Shown here piece after piece: positions 50,873 through 60,323 of a stretch of 64,000 nt of DNA (its first letter is position 1; every line of letters starts with the position of its first letter). The notes under the pieces are model-generated. The model saw only the letters and a program-made list of their open reading frames with translations. It ran no database searches and was not told where the DNA came from. The DNA lies in the NCBI RefSeq assembly GCF_023634655.1, contig NZ_JAMKMS010000019.1, positions 19,582-83,581 of the forward strand, given 5' to 3'. The stretch comes from Vibrio methylphosphonaticus. Lineage in GTDB: Bacteria > Pseudomonadota > Gammaproteobacteria > Enterobacterales > Vibrionaceae. Both the position numbers and the translations under genes were made by a program.

Positions 50873-52300
50873 TTATGCCGATTGAGGGATAGCTTTAAGG
50901 CTACCTTTCTCTGCAGTAATCGTTTTGTATGCGTTGTACGCCAACAAGAACATACCCGAAAGGAAAATCAAACCGCCAATGAAGCGAACCGTATAGAACG
51001 GGTAAGAGGCTTGAACTGATTCCACGAAGCTGTAAGTTAATGTGCCGTCTGAGTTAACTGCGCGCCACATTAGACCTTGCATAACACCTGAAATCCACAT
51101 CGCGACGATGTAAAGTACAGTACCGATTGTTGCCAACCAGAAGTGAGTGTTAATAAGACCGACAGAGTACATACGCTCTTGACCAAATAGTTTTGGAATC
51201 AAGTGGTATACCGCACCGATAGAGACCATCGCTACCCAACCTAATGCGCCTGAGTGTACGTGACCAATAGTCCAGTCAGTGTAATGCGATAGGGCGTTAA
51301 CTGTTTTAATTGCCATCATTGGGCCTTCGAATGTCGACATACCGTAAAACGATAGTGAGACAACCAAAAAGCGTAGAATTGGGTCATAACGGAGTTTATG
51401 CCAAGCACCTGATAACGTCATAATACCGTTGATCATGCCACCCCAAGATGGAGCAAACAGAACCAATGACATCACCATGCCTAGCGATTGAGTCCAATCT
51501 GGAAGCGCTGTGTAATGTAGGTGGTGAGGACCTGCCCAGATATACAACGAAACCAGCGCCCAAAAGTGGACAATAGATAGACGGTACGAGTAGACCGGAC
51601 GCTCTGCTTGCTTAGGGACGAAGTAGTACATCATACCTAAGAAACCAGCGGTAAGCAGGAAGCCTACTGCGTTATGTCCATACCACCATTGCACCATGGC
51701 ATCGACAGCTCCGGAATAAGCGGAATAAGACTTACCTAGTGAGACAGGTACAGCCAAACTATTCACAATGTGCAGTACGGCAACGGTGATAATAAATGCA
51801 CCGAAGAACCAGTTAGCTACATAGATATGTGACGTTTTACGCTTAATTAGTGTTCCAAAGAAGACGATCGCGTAAGACACCCACACAATAGCGATGGCAA
51901 TATCGATAGGCCACTCTAACTCTGCGTATTCTTTACCTGAGGTATAACCCAAAGGTAGAGTAATAGCAGCAGCTAAAATGATTGCTTGCCATCCCCAAAA
52001 AGTGAATGGGACAAGAGGCCCTCCAAATAATCTAGTTTGACAGGTACGCTGCACAACGTAGTAAGACGTCGCAAACAGAGCACTGGTACCAAATGCAAAA
52101 ATTACCGCATTAGTATGTAACGGACGTAAACGGCTATACGTCAACCACGGCGTATCAAAGTTGAGCTGTGGCCAAACTAATTGAGCGGCAATTAAAACGC
52201 CTACCGCCATACCAACAATACCCCAGAGAATGGTCACTAAAGTGAACTGGCGTACGACGGTATAGTTGTAAACTTGTTCAAGCTGCTTTTCCTGGCTCAT
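50873..52300 (-). CDS. ccoN: cbb3 cytochrome oxidase catalytic subunit CcoN
   Basis: Catalytic subunit I of the high-affinity cbb3 terminal oxidase, 475 aa with 12 TM helices. Heme and CuB ligands are visible in RPLHTNAVIF, WYGHNAVGF, AGPHHLHYT and IGHVHSGALGW. The ATG at 52300 (product MSQEKQLEQ...) has GGAA eight bases upstream and fits better than the ATG at 52306, which is only two bases away. First gene of ccoNOQP. I found no clear FNR box in its upstream spacer. Confidence 0.96.
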   Translation of the reverse strand: MSQEKQLEQVYNYTVVRQFTLVTILWGIVGMAVGVLIAAQLVWPQLNFDTPWLTYSRLRPLHTNAVIFAFGTSALFATSYYVVQRTCQTRLFGGPLVPFTFWGWQAIILAAAITLPLGYTSGKEYAELEWPIDIAIAIVWVSYAIVFFGTLIKRKTSHIYVANWFFGAFIITVAVLHIVNSLAVPVSLGKSYSAYSGAVDAMVQWWYGHNAVGFLLTAGFLGMMYYFVPKQAERPVYSYRLSIVHFWALVSLYIWAGPHHLHYTALPDWTQSLGMVMSLVLFAPSWGGMINGIMTLSGAWHKLRYDPILRFLVVSLSFYGMSTFEGPMMAIKTVNALSHYTDWTIGHVHSGALGWVAMVSIGAVYHLIPKLFGQERMYSVGLINTHFWLATIGTVLYIVAMWISGVMQGLMWRAVNSDGTLTYSFVESVQASYPFYTVRFIGGLIFLSGMFLLAYNAYKTITAEKGSLKAIPQSA

Positions 52301-52558
52301 TAACATGCTTCCAATTTATAATTTACTATACTTTACTTCCAACACGACTCATGTCGTAATGCTACCCAAACGCGCAATAGAACTAACGCTTTTTCAAAAC
52401 GTTACTTCTCTTGTAGGTTTTAACAAAAAGTAGCATTTTCAAGCGCCAATAATACTGCAATTAACAATTTAAGAACAGGGCAGTAACCTTACTCTTGGTC
52501 TGGTTTATGTCCATTTATTTCAAAACTTTGAAGTTTGTTACACGGAGAAAGGGGAATT

Positions 52559-52915
52559 ATGGCGGCACAGAAACTTACAAAAGGAAGGCTTGCACAAATA
52601 TTAATCATGATGGCGGTGTTAATCGCAGCATTTACATACAGGACTTTTACATATAACGATTCAAAAACCATCATTTGCCAACCTAATAGTCAATGTGACG
52701 TGAGTTTTGATGGACAAACGGTCACTTTTATATATCAAGAATCAGCAAAGGTGTTGAAGTTCACAAAAACAGAAGATTTAACAATTGAAGCCCGAAATAT
52801 TGAGGGAACGTTAACAGAGTTGGCGAAAAACTCATCAACTGAAAGTCTTGCCCACCCAATCGATCTACAGGTCACATCACGCACTGGAAATAGTGTTAGT
52901 GTTGTTATTGAATAG
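52559..52915 (+). CDS. Small single-TM protein divergent from ccoN
   Basis: A 118-aa protein with one N-terminal TM (ILIMMAVLIAAFTYRTF) and a periplasmic beta-rich domain containing two cysteines in the segment IICQPNSQCDVSF. The ATG at 52559 is preceded by GGAGAAAGGGG. Unrecognised. Being divergent from ccoN suggests a link to copper or oxidase biogenesis, as CxnC-bearing thin periplasmic proteins often have; this is inference. Confidence 0.72.
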   Translation: MAAQKLTKGRLAQILIMMAVLIAAFTYRTFTYNDSKTIICQPNSQCDVSFDGQTVTFIYQESAKVLKFTKTEDLTIEARNIEGTLTELAKNSSTESLAHPIDLQVTSRTGNSVSVVIE

Positions 52916-52936
52916 AGTGATGAATTCATCTTCTGT

Positions 52937-55081
52937 TTAACCCATCGCATTCATCACTTTATCAGGTAGTCCGAAGTATTTTTGGTTTCCATCTGGTTCT
53001 AACAATAAGCAATGTGTGGAGTTTGTGATCAAAGAAGGGTCCGTTGTCGTGTAGATAACGGTTTTATCTTTGAGCGCAACAGAAAAGAGTTGGTTCAAAT
53101 ACGATGCGTGTTCACGCTCAGCTCCGACAAACGGCTCGTCAATGATAACAAGATTTTGAGACATATCGCCCAGACCGATTGCAATACGCAACCTCTCTCT
53201 AACGCCACTCGGAAGATTTTTTAGAATGTCAGTATTGAGCGTACTGTCTAAGCCGTGTTCAAACCATGCTAATAAGCCTAATAAACGGAATGTATAATCC
53301 ATTTGTTCAGTCGATATCACTCCGTTGTGCAGAATGTAGTTCGAACGAATCGTCCCTTCGAATAAGTGCAAATCAAAAGGGATAAAGTTAATGGCTTTTC
53401 GATATCGAAAATTATTAAACTGCTTAATATTATAACCATCGATATAGATGGCACCTTGATAACGGTCCTCTAATCCGGCAATGATCATAAGCAGCGTCGT
53501 TTTACCGCTACCTGCTGGGCCTGATATCGCAGTTTTACTGCCAGGGACGACTTTGAATCCTAAATTGGTTAACCCAGTTTGCGCGCCCTGGTAACGATGG
53601 GTAACGCCACTCCCTACGACCTCTCCGTTAAATCTTCGGATAGGAGGGCTCTTTTCAAGTGAGGTTTTGTCATCGTTTAACGACATAAGAGCGTTAATCT
53701 GAGCAGCTGACGACTTTATTGTTTGGAACTTAGTAATTGAGTTGTAGATCCCCATTATAGGACCGAGTGCTTTCCAGACGAGAATAACGGTAGCCAACAT
53801 TGCGCCAGCATCTGAATTACCGTCCATTACGGTTATGACTGCCGTCACGATCGATGCAGTCCCTATCGCTTGAATAAGTCCTCCGCCAATTGCTTGGATT
53901 TTGCTGTTTGTCATTGCAACATGAGCGGCATCATTGGAGCTTTGCTCATGGGAAGCGTTAAATCGAGATTGGATAACTCTTAGTAGAGGAAGCCCTTGAA
54001 TAGTATTGATTCCTCGGAATAGCTCATTCCATTGATATGAAACCATGGCGTTGGCTCTTGAGCTATTTGCTGTCGCTTGAGAATAAATGTATCGGGAGTA
54101 GATACAGAAAACGATCATCAGAAGAATACCCGCTAATACTGTCAACGCCGCATATCCAGATAAAATGGTGACGGCCAATATGAAAATCACAATAAAGGGC
54201 ATATCAAAATAGCTGAGTGTTGCTTCAGCAGTCACCAGCTTTCTGAACTGGTCAATATCTTTCAGACGTGCCAACTGAGACGAAACTCCCGCTGTCGAAG
54301 TCATGGAATAGGGCAGCCACAATAACTTTGAAATCACGTTCCGAGATATATGGACAGCGAGATCCTGCCCAGAAGTCGCCAAAATATTCATCCTAACCTT
54401 TTTGACGCCGTATTCTGCTATTGCAAGAAAAACAGCAAATAGCGTTAACCAATAAAGTGTTGACTCCGAACTCGAAGCCAGAGCGAAGTTATATACGCTC
54501 ATAATAAAAAAGGGTTGGAGGGCACCAAAGATATTGATCACTAGTGACAAAAAAATCAGACTTTTGAACTCATCGTTATAACGATAAAACGCATATTTAA
54601 TCCAATTTGATTTGTCTTGCGATTCTGGGGGCGGCTCGCGAAATAATTTTGAGTACTCAGAAATGACAGTAAGAGAGAAGGTTTTACCCTCAAGTGGCAC
54701 AGTGACACTGTTGTTGTTGTTATAATCGAAAAGAATGCCTTGTCCATCTTCTACCGATAAGAGAACCGCGTCGAGTTTATCAAGTTCAATAAAACAAGGT
54801 AGGTGCTGATTGAGTAAATCAAGCGTTTGGGCTTTCTCATACTTGGTGGTGCGGCATTGATAACCTAATCGGGTCAATGTGGCCTCATAGCCAGCAGAAT
54901 CAGAGTCGCCCGGAATAAATGCATCAGACAGTAATTCTGGTGTACCTTCCCACTCCATGGCAATCAGGGTGTACGCAATCCCTCGCATAAGAGGGGAGTT
55001 TTGGTAGCGTTGTTGAAATTGTTCTGATTCAAAATCTTCAATACGCTGAGTAATATTATTAAAGTCGACGAGTATGCTCAT
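52937..55081 (-). CDS. T1SS ABC transporter with N-terminal peptidase-like domain
   Basis: Inner-membrane exporter of 714 aa: an N-terminal C39-peptidase-like region without the catalytic Cys (residues ~1-145), a six-helix TM domain (~165-435) and an ATPase domain with intact Walker A SGPAGSGKTTLL and Walker B NLVIIDEPFVG. The C-loop is LPSGVRERLRIAIG rather than LSGGQ. This is the LapB/HlyB-type layout for type I secretion. It overlaps the second ABC gene by 4 bp (ATGA), so the two are coupled and probably heterodimerise. The substrate is presumably the adhesin encoded divergently from this operon. Confidence 0.87.
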   Translation of the reverse strand: MSILVDFNNITQRIEDFESEQFQQRYQNSPLMRGIAYTLIAMEWEGTPELLSDAFIPGDSDSAGYEATLTRLGYQCRTTKYEKAQTLDLLNQHLPCFIELDKLDAVLLSVEDGQGILFDYNNNNSVTVPLEGKTFSLTVISEYSKLFREPPPESQDKSNWIKYAFYRYNDEFKSLIFLSLVINIFGALQPFFIMSVYNFALASSSESTLYWLTLFAVFLAIAEYGVKKVRMNILATSGQDLAVHISRNVISKLLWLPYSMTSTAGVSSQLARLKDIDQFRKLVTAEATLSYFDMPFIVIFILAVTILSGYAALTVLAGILLMIVFCIYSRYIYSQATANSSRANAMVSYQWNELFRGINTIQGLPLLRVIQSRFNASHEQSSNDAAHVAMTNSKIQAIGGGLIQAIGTASIVTAVITVMDGNSDAGAMLATVILVWKALGPIMGIYNSITKFQTIKSSAAQINALMSLNDDKTSLEKSPPIRRFNGEVVGSGVTHRYQGAQTGLTNLGFKVVPGSKTAISGPAGSGKTTLLMIIAGLEDRYQGAIYIDGYNIKQFNNFRYRKAINFIPFDLHLFEGTIRSNYILHNGVISTEQMDYTFRLLGLLAWFEHGLDSTLNTDILKNLPSGVRERLRIAIGLGDMSQNLVIIDEPFVGAEREHASYLNQLFSVALKDKTVIYTTTDPSLITNSTHCLLLEPDGNQKYFGLPDKVMNAMG

Positions 55082-56721
55082 GCGGCCACCATTTCGTTAG
55101 TCAGCCTGATCGATTTGAGACCAAATTTGTTTGCGTCGAGTTTGTTGCTTATAATGATCAAGAATTGGTTGTTTGCTTTTGGTGCCAAGGTAGACACCAC
55201 ACGCTCTGCAAAGGCATCGTCGTACACAGTATCTATGTCGTCCAGTATTAAGAGTTTCTTTTGACTCAGCATTGCTCTCACGACCAATAGAGCATATTGC
55301 ACCTGCCGTGAAACCGGCGCATTCTTGTGCCCCGTAAGTTGCGTATAAAAGCCATCGGACAAGCCGTCTATTTGCTGCTTGATCCCCAAGTTCTTACACA
55401 AGTTGAACGCGGCGTTGTTTAGGACTGGACGAAAACAGGTAAGGTTATCGATGATAGTACCTTCAACTAAGGTGCTGTGGGTATCGATACGATGCACGGC
55501 TTCGCGCCACACATGATAGTTAACATGCTCCAATGAACGATTGTTCACAAAGATCTCATAAGAACTACTTTTGATATCTTGTGTTAAACAACGAGTTATG
55601 TGACTTTTCCCACTTCCAGACTTGCCCCTAATGACCGTAGGCTTGCCAAGTGAAAACTCTATTCTTTGACCAGTAGCTTGTTTTATTTCGATCAGGTTAC
55701 CAACGGCGTCAGAGGCATTTAAAGGGACCAATGTATGGTTGGAATCATGTGCGGAAATTTCGCGTTGGTGTTTATACTCGAGATCCAAGAGTTCAGTTAC
55801 ATTTTCAATGTGAAGTTTGTTTAGTTTCCAGCGGCCTATGGTTCGCATGACTTGTTGATAAGGTGCAAAATATCGGTTGGTTAACATGATGATTGCAGCC
55901 ATAACCCCTTGACTTGCCGATAAGTTGATTACAGAAATCGCGAGCAACACGACCACACAAGCAATAGAAAGCTGTTGTATAAAGGCGAGCACCAAGTTAA
56001 ATTCTGACTCAAGGTTTTCGTACTCAATACTCTTTTTTTCTCTGACTCTCACCATTTCGGTCATCAGACTTTCTAGTCTATATTCCATAGTTCGACTCTT
56101 GTTATCTAGGGGACTAGACACAATCTCGATGATCTTTGAATTCGTGAGTCCTTCTATCTCTGTTTTTTCCTCTAGTGTTTGTATTTTCTTATCAGAAATC
56201 CTTAAGGCAGCGTAATATAGAATTAAAGAAGCGGCTATCAGCGTTAACCCAGCACCTAAATTGATTAAGCCGATAATGACCACGGTTATAATGCTTACCG
56301 CACCATTGATCACAGCTCTGACAGTTTCTCCCCCAAAAAAGCTTTTTATCTCGGGTATGGTAGCGATTCTTTCTAGATACTGACCGGGTTCTAATTTATT
56401 AAATTTGTTTATTTCTGCGAGGCATACGGCTTTGAAAACTTTGTTCGTTATATCACTCTCAAAGTCTTTCATCAGTGTTGAGGTAATCACCTCTTCTTGT
56501 TTCTTGAGTAGGTAATCAAGGAAAATGGCTGTGAGGATGATGGCAAAAAGAAGACCAAGTGTATCTTTAGCTTGATTAGGGAGCACACGGTCGAAAATGA
56601 TTAGAATAGAGAACGGAAGAACAAGAGCAAACAGAGTCGATATAATGGTTGAGAAAGACAGATAAACGGTATCAGCTTTGGTTATTCGCTGTGTGAAATG
56701 CTCATTACTCATGCCACTCAT
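55078..56721 (-). CDS. Second ABC protein of the T1SS operon, degenerate ATPase
   Basis: A 547-aa ABC protein with a TM domain (residues ~20-300) and an ATPase domain. Walker A is good (GKSGSGKSHITRCL), but the signature is replaced by APVSRQVQYALLVVRA and Walker B reads LLILDDIDTVYD, with Asp where the catalytic Glu is expected. It therefore looks like the non-hydrolysing half of a heterodimeric exporter. No peptidase-like domain. It lies between tolC and the full T1SS ABC gene; starts at 56721 and 56712 are both possible. Confidence 0.83.
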   Translation of the reverse strand: MSGMSNEHFTQRITKADTVYLSFSTIISTLFALVLPFSILIIFDRVLPNQAKDTLGLLFAIILTAIFLDYLLKKQEEVITSTLMKDFESDITNKVFKAVCLAEINKFNKLEPGQYLERIATIPEIKSFFGGETVRAVINGAVSIITVVIIGLINLGAGLTLIAASLILYYAALRISDKKIQTLEEKTEIEGLTNSKIIEIVSSPLDNKSRTMEYRLESLMTEMVRVREKKSIEYENLESEFNLVLAFIQQLSIACVVVLLAISVINLSASQGVMAAIIMLTNRYFAPYQQVMRTIGRWKLNKLHIENVTELLDLEYKHQREISAHDSNHTLVPLNASDAVGNLIEIKQATGQRIEFSLGKPTVIRGKSGSGKSHITRCLTQDIKSSSYEIFVNNRSLEHVNYHVWREAVHRIDTHSTLVEGTIIDNLTCFRPVLNNAAFNLCKNLGIKQQIDGLSDGFYTQLTGHKNAPVSRQVQYALLVVRAMLSQKKLLILDDIDTVYDDAFAERVVSTLAPKANNQFLIIISNKLDANKFGLKSIRLTNEMVAA

Positions 56722-56725
56722 TCCC

Positions 56726-58111
56726 TTATTTAGTTTTCAAATGGTCTGGAATCACATCCATATCACGAATGCTCGATTCATTAACCATTAAGCCCATGAT
56801 CTTTTCTATACTCAATGGCGACAAGTTGCCAACGGTCTTATCAAGCTTTATAGACTCAATGACGTAGTCGTACTTCGCACTTTCATAATCTCTTATCGCG
56901 TTGAATAGCTTACTTTCCGCTGCCAAAAGGTCCGTTAGCGTCCTTGTCCCCAGTTCGTACGCTCTCTTAATGCCATTATAGGAAGAATAATTCGCACGAA
57001 TAATATTTTCGAAGGTGAAAATAGACTGAGAATAGTCGTTGATATTGAGAATCGATGTTTCTAAATCGTTCTTGACAGTATTTCGCGTATCAACAAGTAA
57101 AAGCTCATTACGCTCTATACTCTTCTCGTTTTTTTTGTACGCGTAGTAATCTGAACCACCCGTAGTAATAGGTACTGAAAGTGTCAAACCGAGAGACTTT
57201 GAGTCACTTATTCCCGTAGAGCCGGGAGTGGTAACGGGATCAAAGTTATTGGTATCATCATGACGATAGCTCGCGCTGGCTGATAGGCTAGGTGCAAAAT
57301 TAGATCCCGTTTCTTTAAGCGTTCGAAAGGTTCTTTCTAACGTCTTCTCAGATACGATAATATCATTGTTATACTGCATGGCTTGCTCTAGAAGGTCGCC
57401 TTGCTCGTTAAAGGTAATCTCCGACAGAATCAGGGCACGTTGAAGATCTTGACTCGGTATCACTGGGTATTGTGTTAGTAATTCGAGTGTATTAAGTATC
57501 ACGTCTTTGTCTTTGCCTAACGTTCGTAAGCGGTTAACAATCCCTTCCTTTTGAGCAACAACTTCATACAATTCACTGGCAGCAACATTACCGAGCTCAA
57601 CGTTTCGTTGCATTTGCTTTAAGCGTGCTAATGAAGAATCCAACTCAGCTTTGGTGGCTCTTGTTTGAGCCCCATTTTTCAAAAACTCAAAATATTGAGC
57701 GGAGATTTCTTGGATAATATCCTGAGTTTTTGCTTCGTTCTTAATTTCTTCAATGTTGAAGTCAAGTTTAGCAGTACCATATTTGTAAATGTCCGCTAAG
57801 TTAAACAAGCTTTGACTAAGAGATATACTGTATCCATGGTCATTGTAGCTATTGGTTGTATCGTCAGTGCCATTTAGAACGGTGCGGTTCCCACTCCATG
57901 TCGTCGTTGCATTGGCCGATATGCTTGGTAGAAATTTGGAACGACTAACATTGATGTTATAAGCATTTTCTTCAACGCCCATACGGCTTGCAATAAGTGA
58001 CACATTGTTGTTTAACCCAACCTCAACCGCTTCAAGTAACGTCAATGCATAACATGGTAGAGAAAGGGCTCCAACCAAAGTAATGCTAGTTAATCTTCTG
58101 ATAAGCAACAT
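56726..58111 (-). CDS. TolC-family outer-membrane channel of the T1SS
   Basis: A 461-aa outer-membrane efflux protein: signal peptide (MLLIRRLTSITLVGALSLPCYA), then TolC-type repeats with LLEAVEVGLNNN at the start, a helical coiled-coil barrel and a second repeat (SVPITTGGSDYYAYKKNEKS; LGTRTLTDLLAAESKLFNAIRDYESAKYDYV). It overlaps the end of the pseudo-kinase gene by 26 bp. It forms the outer conduit for the adhesin. Confidence 0.92.
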   Translation of the reverse strand: MLLIRRLTSITLVGALSLPCYALTLLEAVEVGLNNNVSLIASRMGVEENAYNINVSRSKFLPSISANATTTWSGNRTVLNGTDDTTNSYNDHGYSISLSQSLFNLADIYKYGTAKLDFNIEEIKNEAKTQDIIQEISAQYFEFLKNGAQTRATKAELDSSLARLKQMQRNVELGNVAASELYEVVAQKEGIVNRLRTLGKDKDVILNTLELLTQYPVIPSQDLQRALILSEITFNEQGDLLEQAMQYNNDIIVSEKTLERTFRTLKETGSNFAPSLSASASYRHDDTNNFDPVTTPGSTGISDSKSLGLTLSVPITTGGSDYYAYKKNEKSIERNELLLVDTRNTVKNDLETSILNINDYSQSIFTFENIIRANYSSYNGIKRAYELGTRTLTDLLAAESKLFNAIRDYESAKYDYVIESIKLDKTVGNLSPLSIEKIMGLMVNESSIRDMDVIPDHLKTK

Positions 58112-60323
58112 ATTTTTTGATTACCTTTATGATTTCATCACTTTTATAAGGCTTACTAATTACGTAATCCATACCTGCTTCAATACATACTTTATGCTCG
58201 GCCACGCTAGTTAGCGCTGTTGCTCCTATGATTGTTGAGGGTCTGTTGGTTTCATTCGTGCGCTCGTGCTCACGAATTAACTTGGTCGCTTGAATCCCGC
58301 CCATTCCCGGCATAATGCAGTCCATGAAAATGATATCTGCCCGCTGATTTTTAACCCATTCGACCGCTGCAGAACCATCTCCAACGGTGTCAGCATTGTA
58401 CTCCTGCTTCATCAGAATCCGTTTAAGCAAGAATTGCTGCACTTTGTCATCTTCCACAATGAGAAACGAACTGTGTTCCAAGGTTTCTTCGACAGATTCA
58501 GCTTCTAGTGCTTCGTGAAGATTAGGAATAAATTCATGGGGAAGAATAGGGCTGAAAAACACTTTGTCTACGAACTCATGAGTGTCTTGCGCAAGCTCAG
58601 AGTTACTTGATAGCAAAAACAACTTGGTGCCGGTCGTTTTTAAGCGTGAGTTTAACGTTTTGCTAAATGGTGCAATCTGAATACCTTCGATGGCATCTGT
58701 GATGATTATGCCGTCAATTTTGTTTTCCTTTGTGTTGATTCTGAATAGTTCATTAGGATCGTCACAGATAACGAATGTCGCGCCACTTTTTGACAGCACG
58801 TCGGAAAGAATGTCTAACGATAACGCCCCAGAACTGCAAATCATGATGTGCTTACCACGTAGCGCACTCGAGCTTGGAGCAAAATAGTTGTGAGCTTCAA
58901 GATCAAGATCAACTTGGAGGCGCCTTTGTTTACCAGACTCTAACCACATTGAATTGAAGTGACCGACATTTCCTAATATTGATTTCGTCCATTCATCGTT
59001 GCTTCCTATTGAGTCGGCCCGCTGACTCCAATGAAGGGAATCTATCTTTGCCAATTTGACGTTAGTGCTGGTTAAGAAGGTTAGGGATAAGCTAACTCTT
59101 GCTTTATCAGCGTCTGCGGAACTGCCGGTTTCTATCTTTAGGAGAACATTTCGATTGCTTTGTACCTGAATCGCATTAGAAAGTTTTAAAAATAACATCC
59201 AAAACAAACTAGTTTGATGGCCTAAGACTAAATTGGGAACGCTACCAATAAAAGCACAGTCGAGGGAAAGGTTGTCACGTTGAAGTTTCGTTTTCATGTG
59301 AATCGTTAACTCGGAAATCACATCTAAAAAAGAAAAAGCAGTACTGCTTTTGTCCCGGCCTTGAGACAGAAGTCGATTATAATTTTCCGCTAATTCAGAA
59401 AGTGTGTTTGCCGCTGATGATATATCTTGAGCGAGCACGGTTGTACTGTCATCAGAGTCTTGAATGAGATAATGGATCCCCCCTTTAATTGTATTGGTGA
59501 TCCCACGAATCTCATAGCCGATAAGGCCATAGAGCTGTTGATTAAGGTCTGCATCTTGTTGTTGTTTATCGACCTTTTCATAAAGTAAACGGAGTTTTGA
59601 ATAAATACTTCGCTCCACTGGGTCTACATCGGTAGAGTTTAGGATGGTATCAATCTTTGAGGAGTCTAGTTCATCCAATCTGCTGGCCAGGGATTCGAAG
59701 CTTTCATTAACTGAGCGTCGGTCTCGTACGGTTTTTTTTAGCCTGCTCCAGCCACCTAAAACGACAGAGATAGCAATAATCGATAGCAAAGGAAATATTA
59801 TAATTATTACATTTACCGATGTTTTGAGCTCGTCAATGGCTTGCTTGTGTTCCACAAAAAATAGATCGTCGAATCGGTTACGAATTTCAACGTAGTTTTT
59901 GCTCAGCGAGTGCCGTAAGAGGTAATAATCTTCGGTATCGATTTCGGTTTTATCATCAAATCGATTAATAGCCAATTCGACGTTACTGTACTCTACAGCG
60001 CCAACTAAACTCACTTGTTTTTTATCTAGAGCCGCTAGGGCTTTAAAACTCCGCATTTGATGAGATAACTCCGTTATGTTGCTGATTACGGGGTGACAAT
60101 CACTGTTTTGCAAGCAATCATCTAGACTCAATATTGTGAACTCTAATTGTTCATTTAGCTTTTTTGTTTGAGTGATAATTGGCGTGGTCAACGTACCATC
60201 ACCTGACGCTGTAGTGTAATATTTGAGCGCAAATGACAGACCTAAAGCAGACAGGCATAGTAATGATACTATGCCTATTTTTATCACAGGAAAGCTGTAA
60301 ATCTTGTGCTGCTTTTTCATCAT
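58086..60323 (-). CDS. Hybrid sensor-like protein with degenerate kinase core and intact receiver
   Basis: A 745-aa inner-membrane protein: TM1 (~12-34), periplasmic helical sensor region, TM2 (~169-191), then a linker and a histidine-kinase-shaped core. The H-box reads GLIGYEIRGITN, with Tyr270 in place of the phospho-His, and no DxGxG or GxGLG nucleotide motifs follow. Next is a receiver-like domain lacking its Asp, then a canonical receiver (~616-740) with acidic pair VEDD, phospho-acceptor D668 and KPY lysine. It cannot autophosphorylate by known rules but could be a phospho-target. It sits between the HlyD and TolC genes, abutting the former and overlapping the latter, so it probably controls secretion or its expression. 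Confidence 0.85.
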   Translation of the reverse strand: MMKKQHKIYSFPVIKIGIVSLLCLSALGLSFALKYYTTASGDGTLTTPIITQTKKLNEQLEFTILSLDDCLQNSDCHPVISNITELSHQMRSFKALAALDKKQVSLVGAVEYSNVELAINRFDDKTEIDTEDYYLLRHSLSKNYVEIRNRFDDLFFVEHKQAIDELKTSVNVIIIIFPLLSIIAISVVLGGWSRLKKTVRDRRSVNESFESLASRLDELDSSKIDTILNSTDVDPVERSIYSKLRLLYEKVDKQQQDADLNQQLYGLIGYEIRGITNTIKGGIHYLIQDSDDSTTVLAQDISSAANTLSELAENYNRLLSQGRDKSSTAFSFLDVISELTIHMKTKLQRDNLSLDCAFIGSVPNLVLGHQTSLFWMLFLKLSNAIQVQSNRNVLLKIETGSSADADKARVSLSLTFLTSTNVKLAKIDSLHWSQRADSIGSNDEWTKSILGNVGHFNSMWLESGKQRRLQVDLDLEAHNYFAPSSSALRGKHIMICSSGALSLDILSDVLSKSGATFVICDDPNELFRINTKENKIDGIIITDAIEGIQIAPFSKTLNSRLKTTGTKLFLLSSNSELAQDTHEFVDKVFFSPILPHEFIPNLHEALEAESVEETLEHSSFLIVEDDKVQQFLLKRILMKQEYNADTVGDGSAAVEWVKNQRADIIFMDCIMPGMGGIQATKLIREHERTNETNRPSTIIGATALTSVAEHKVCIEAGMDYVISKPYKSDEIIKVIKKYVAYQKIN

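Noticed and set aside
52301..52558. FNR or ArcA site upstream of ccoN
   Set aside because: No match close to TTGAT-N4-ATCAA; AT-rich half-matches to ArcA repeats are too weak to report.
58086..60323. Functional hybrid histidine kinase
   Set aside because: The phospho-acceptor His is replaced by Tyr and the ATP-binding G boxes are missing, so it is described as a degenerate kinase with a receiver.
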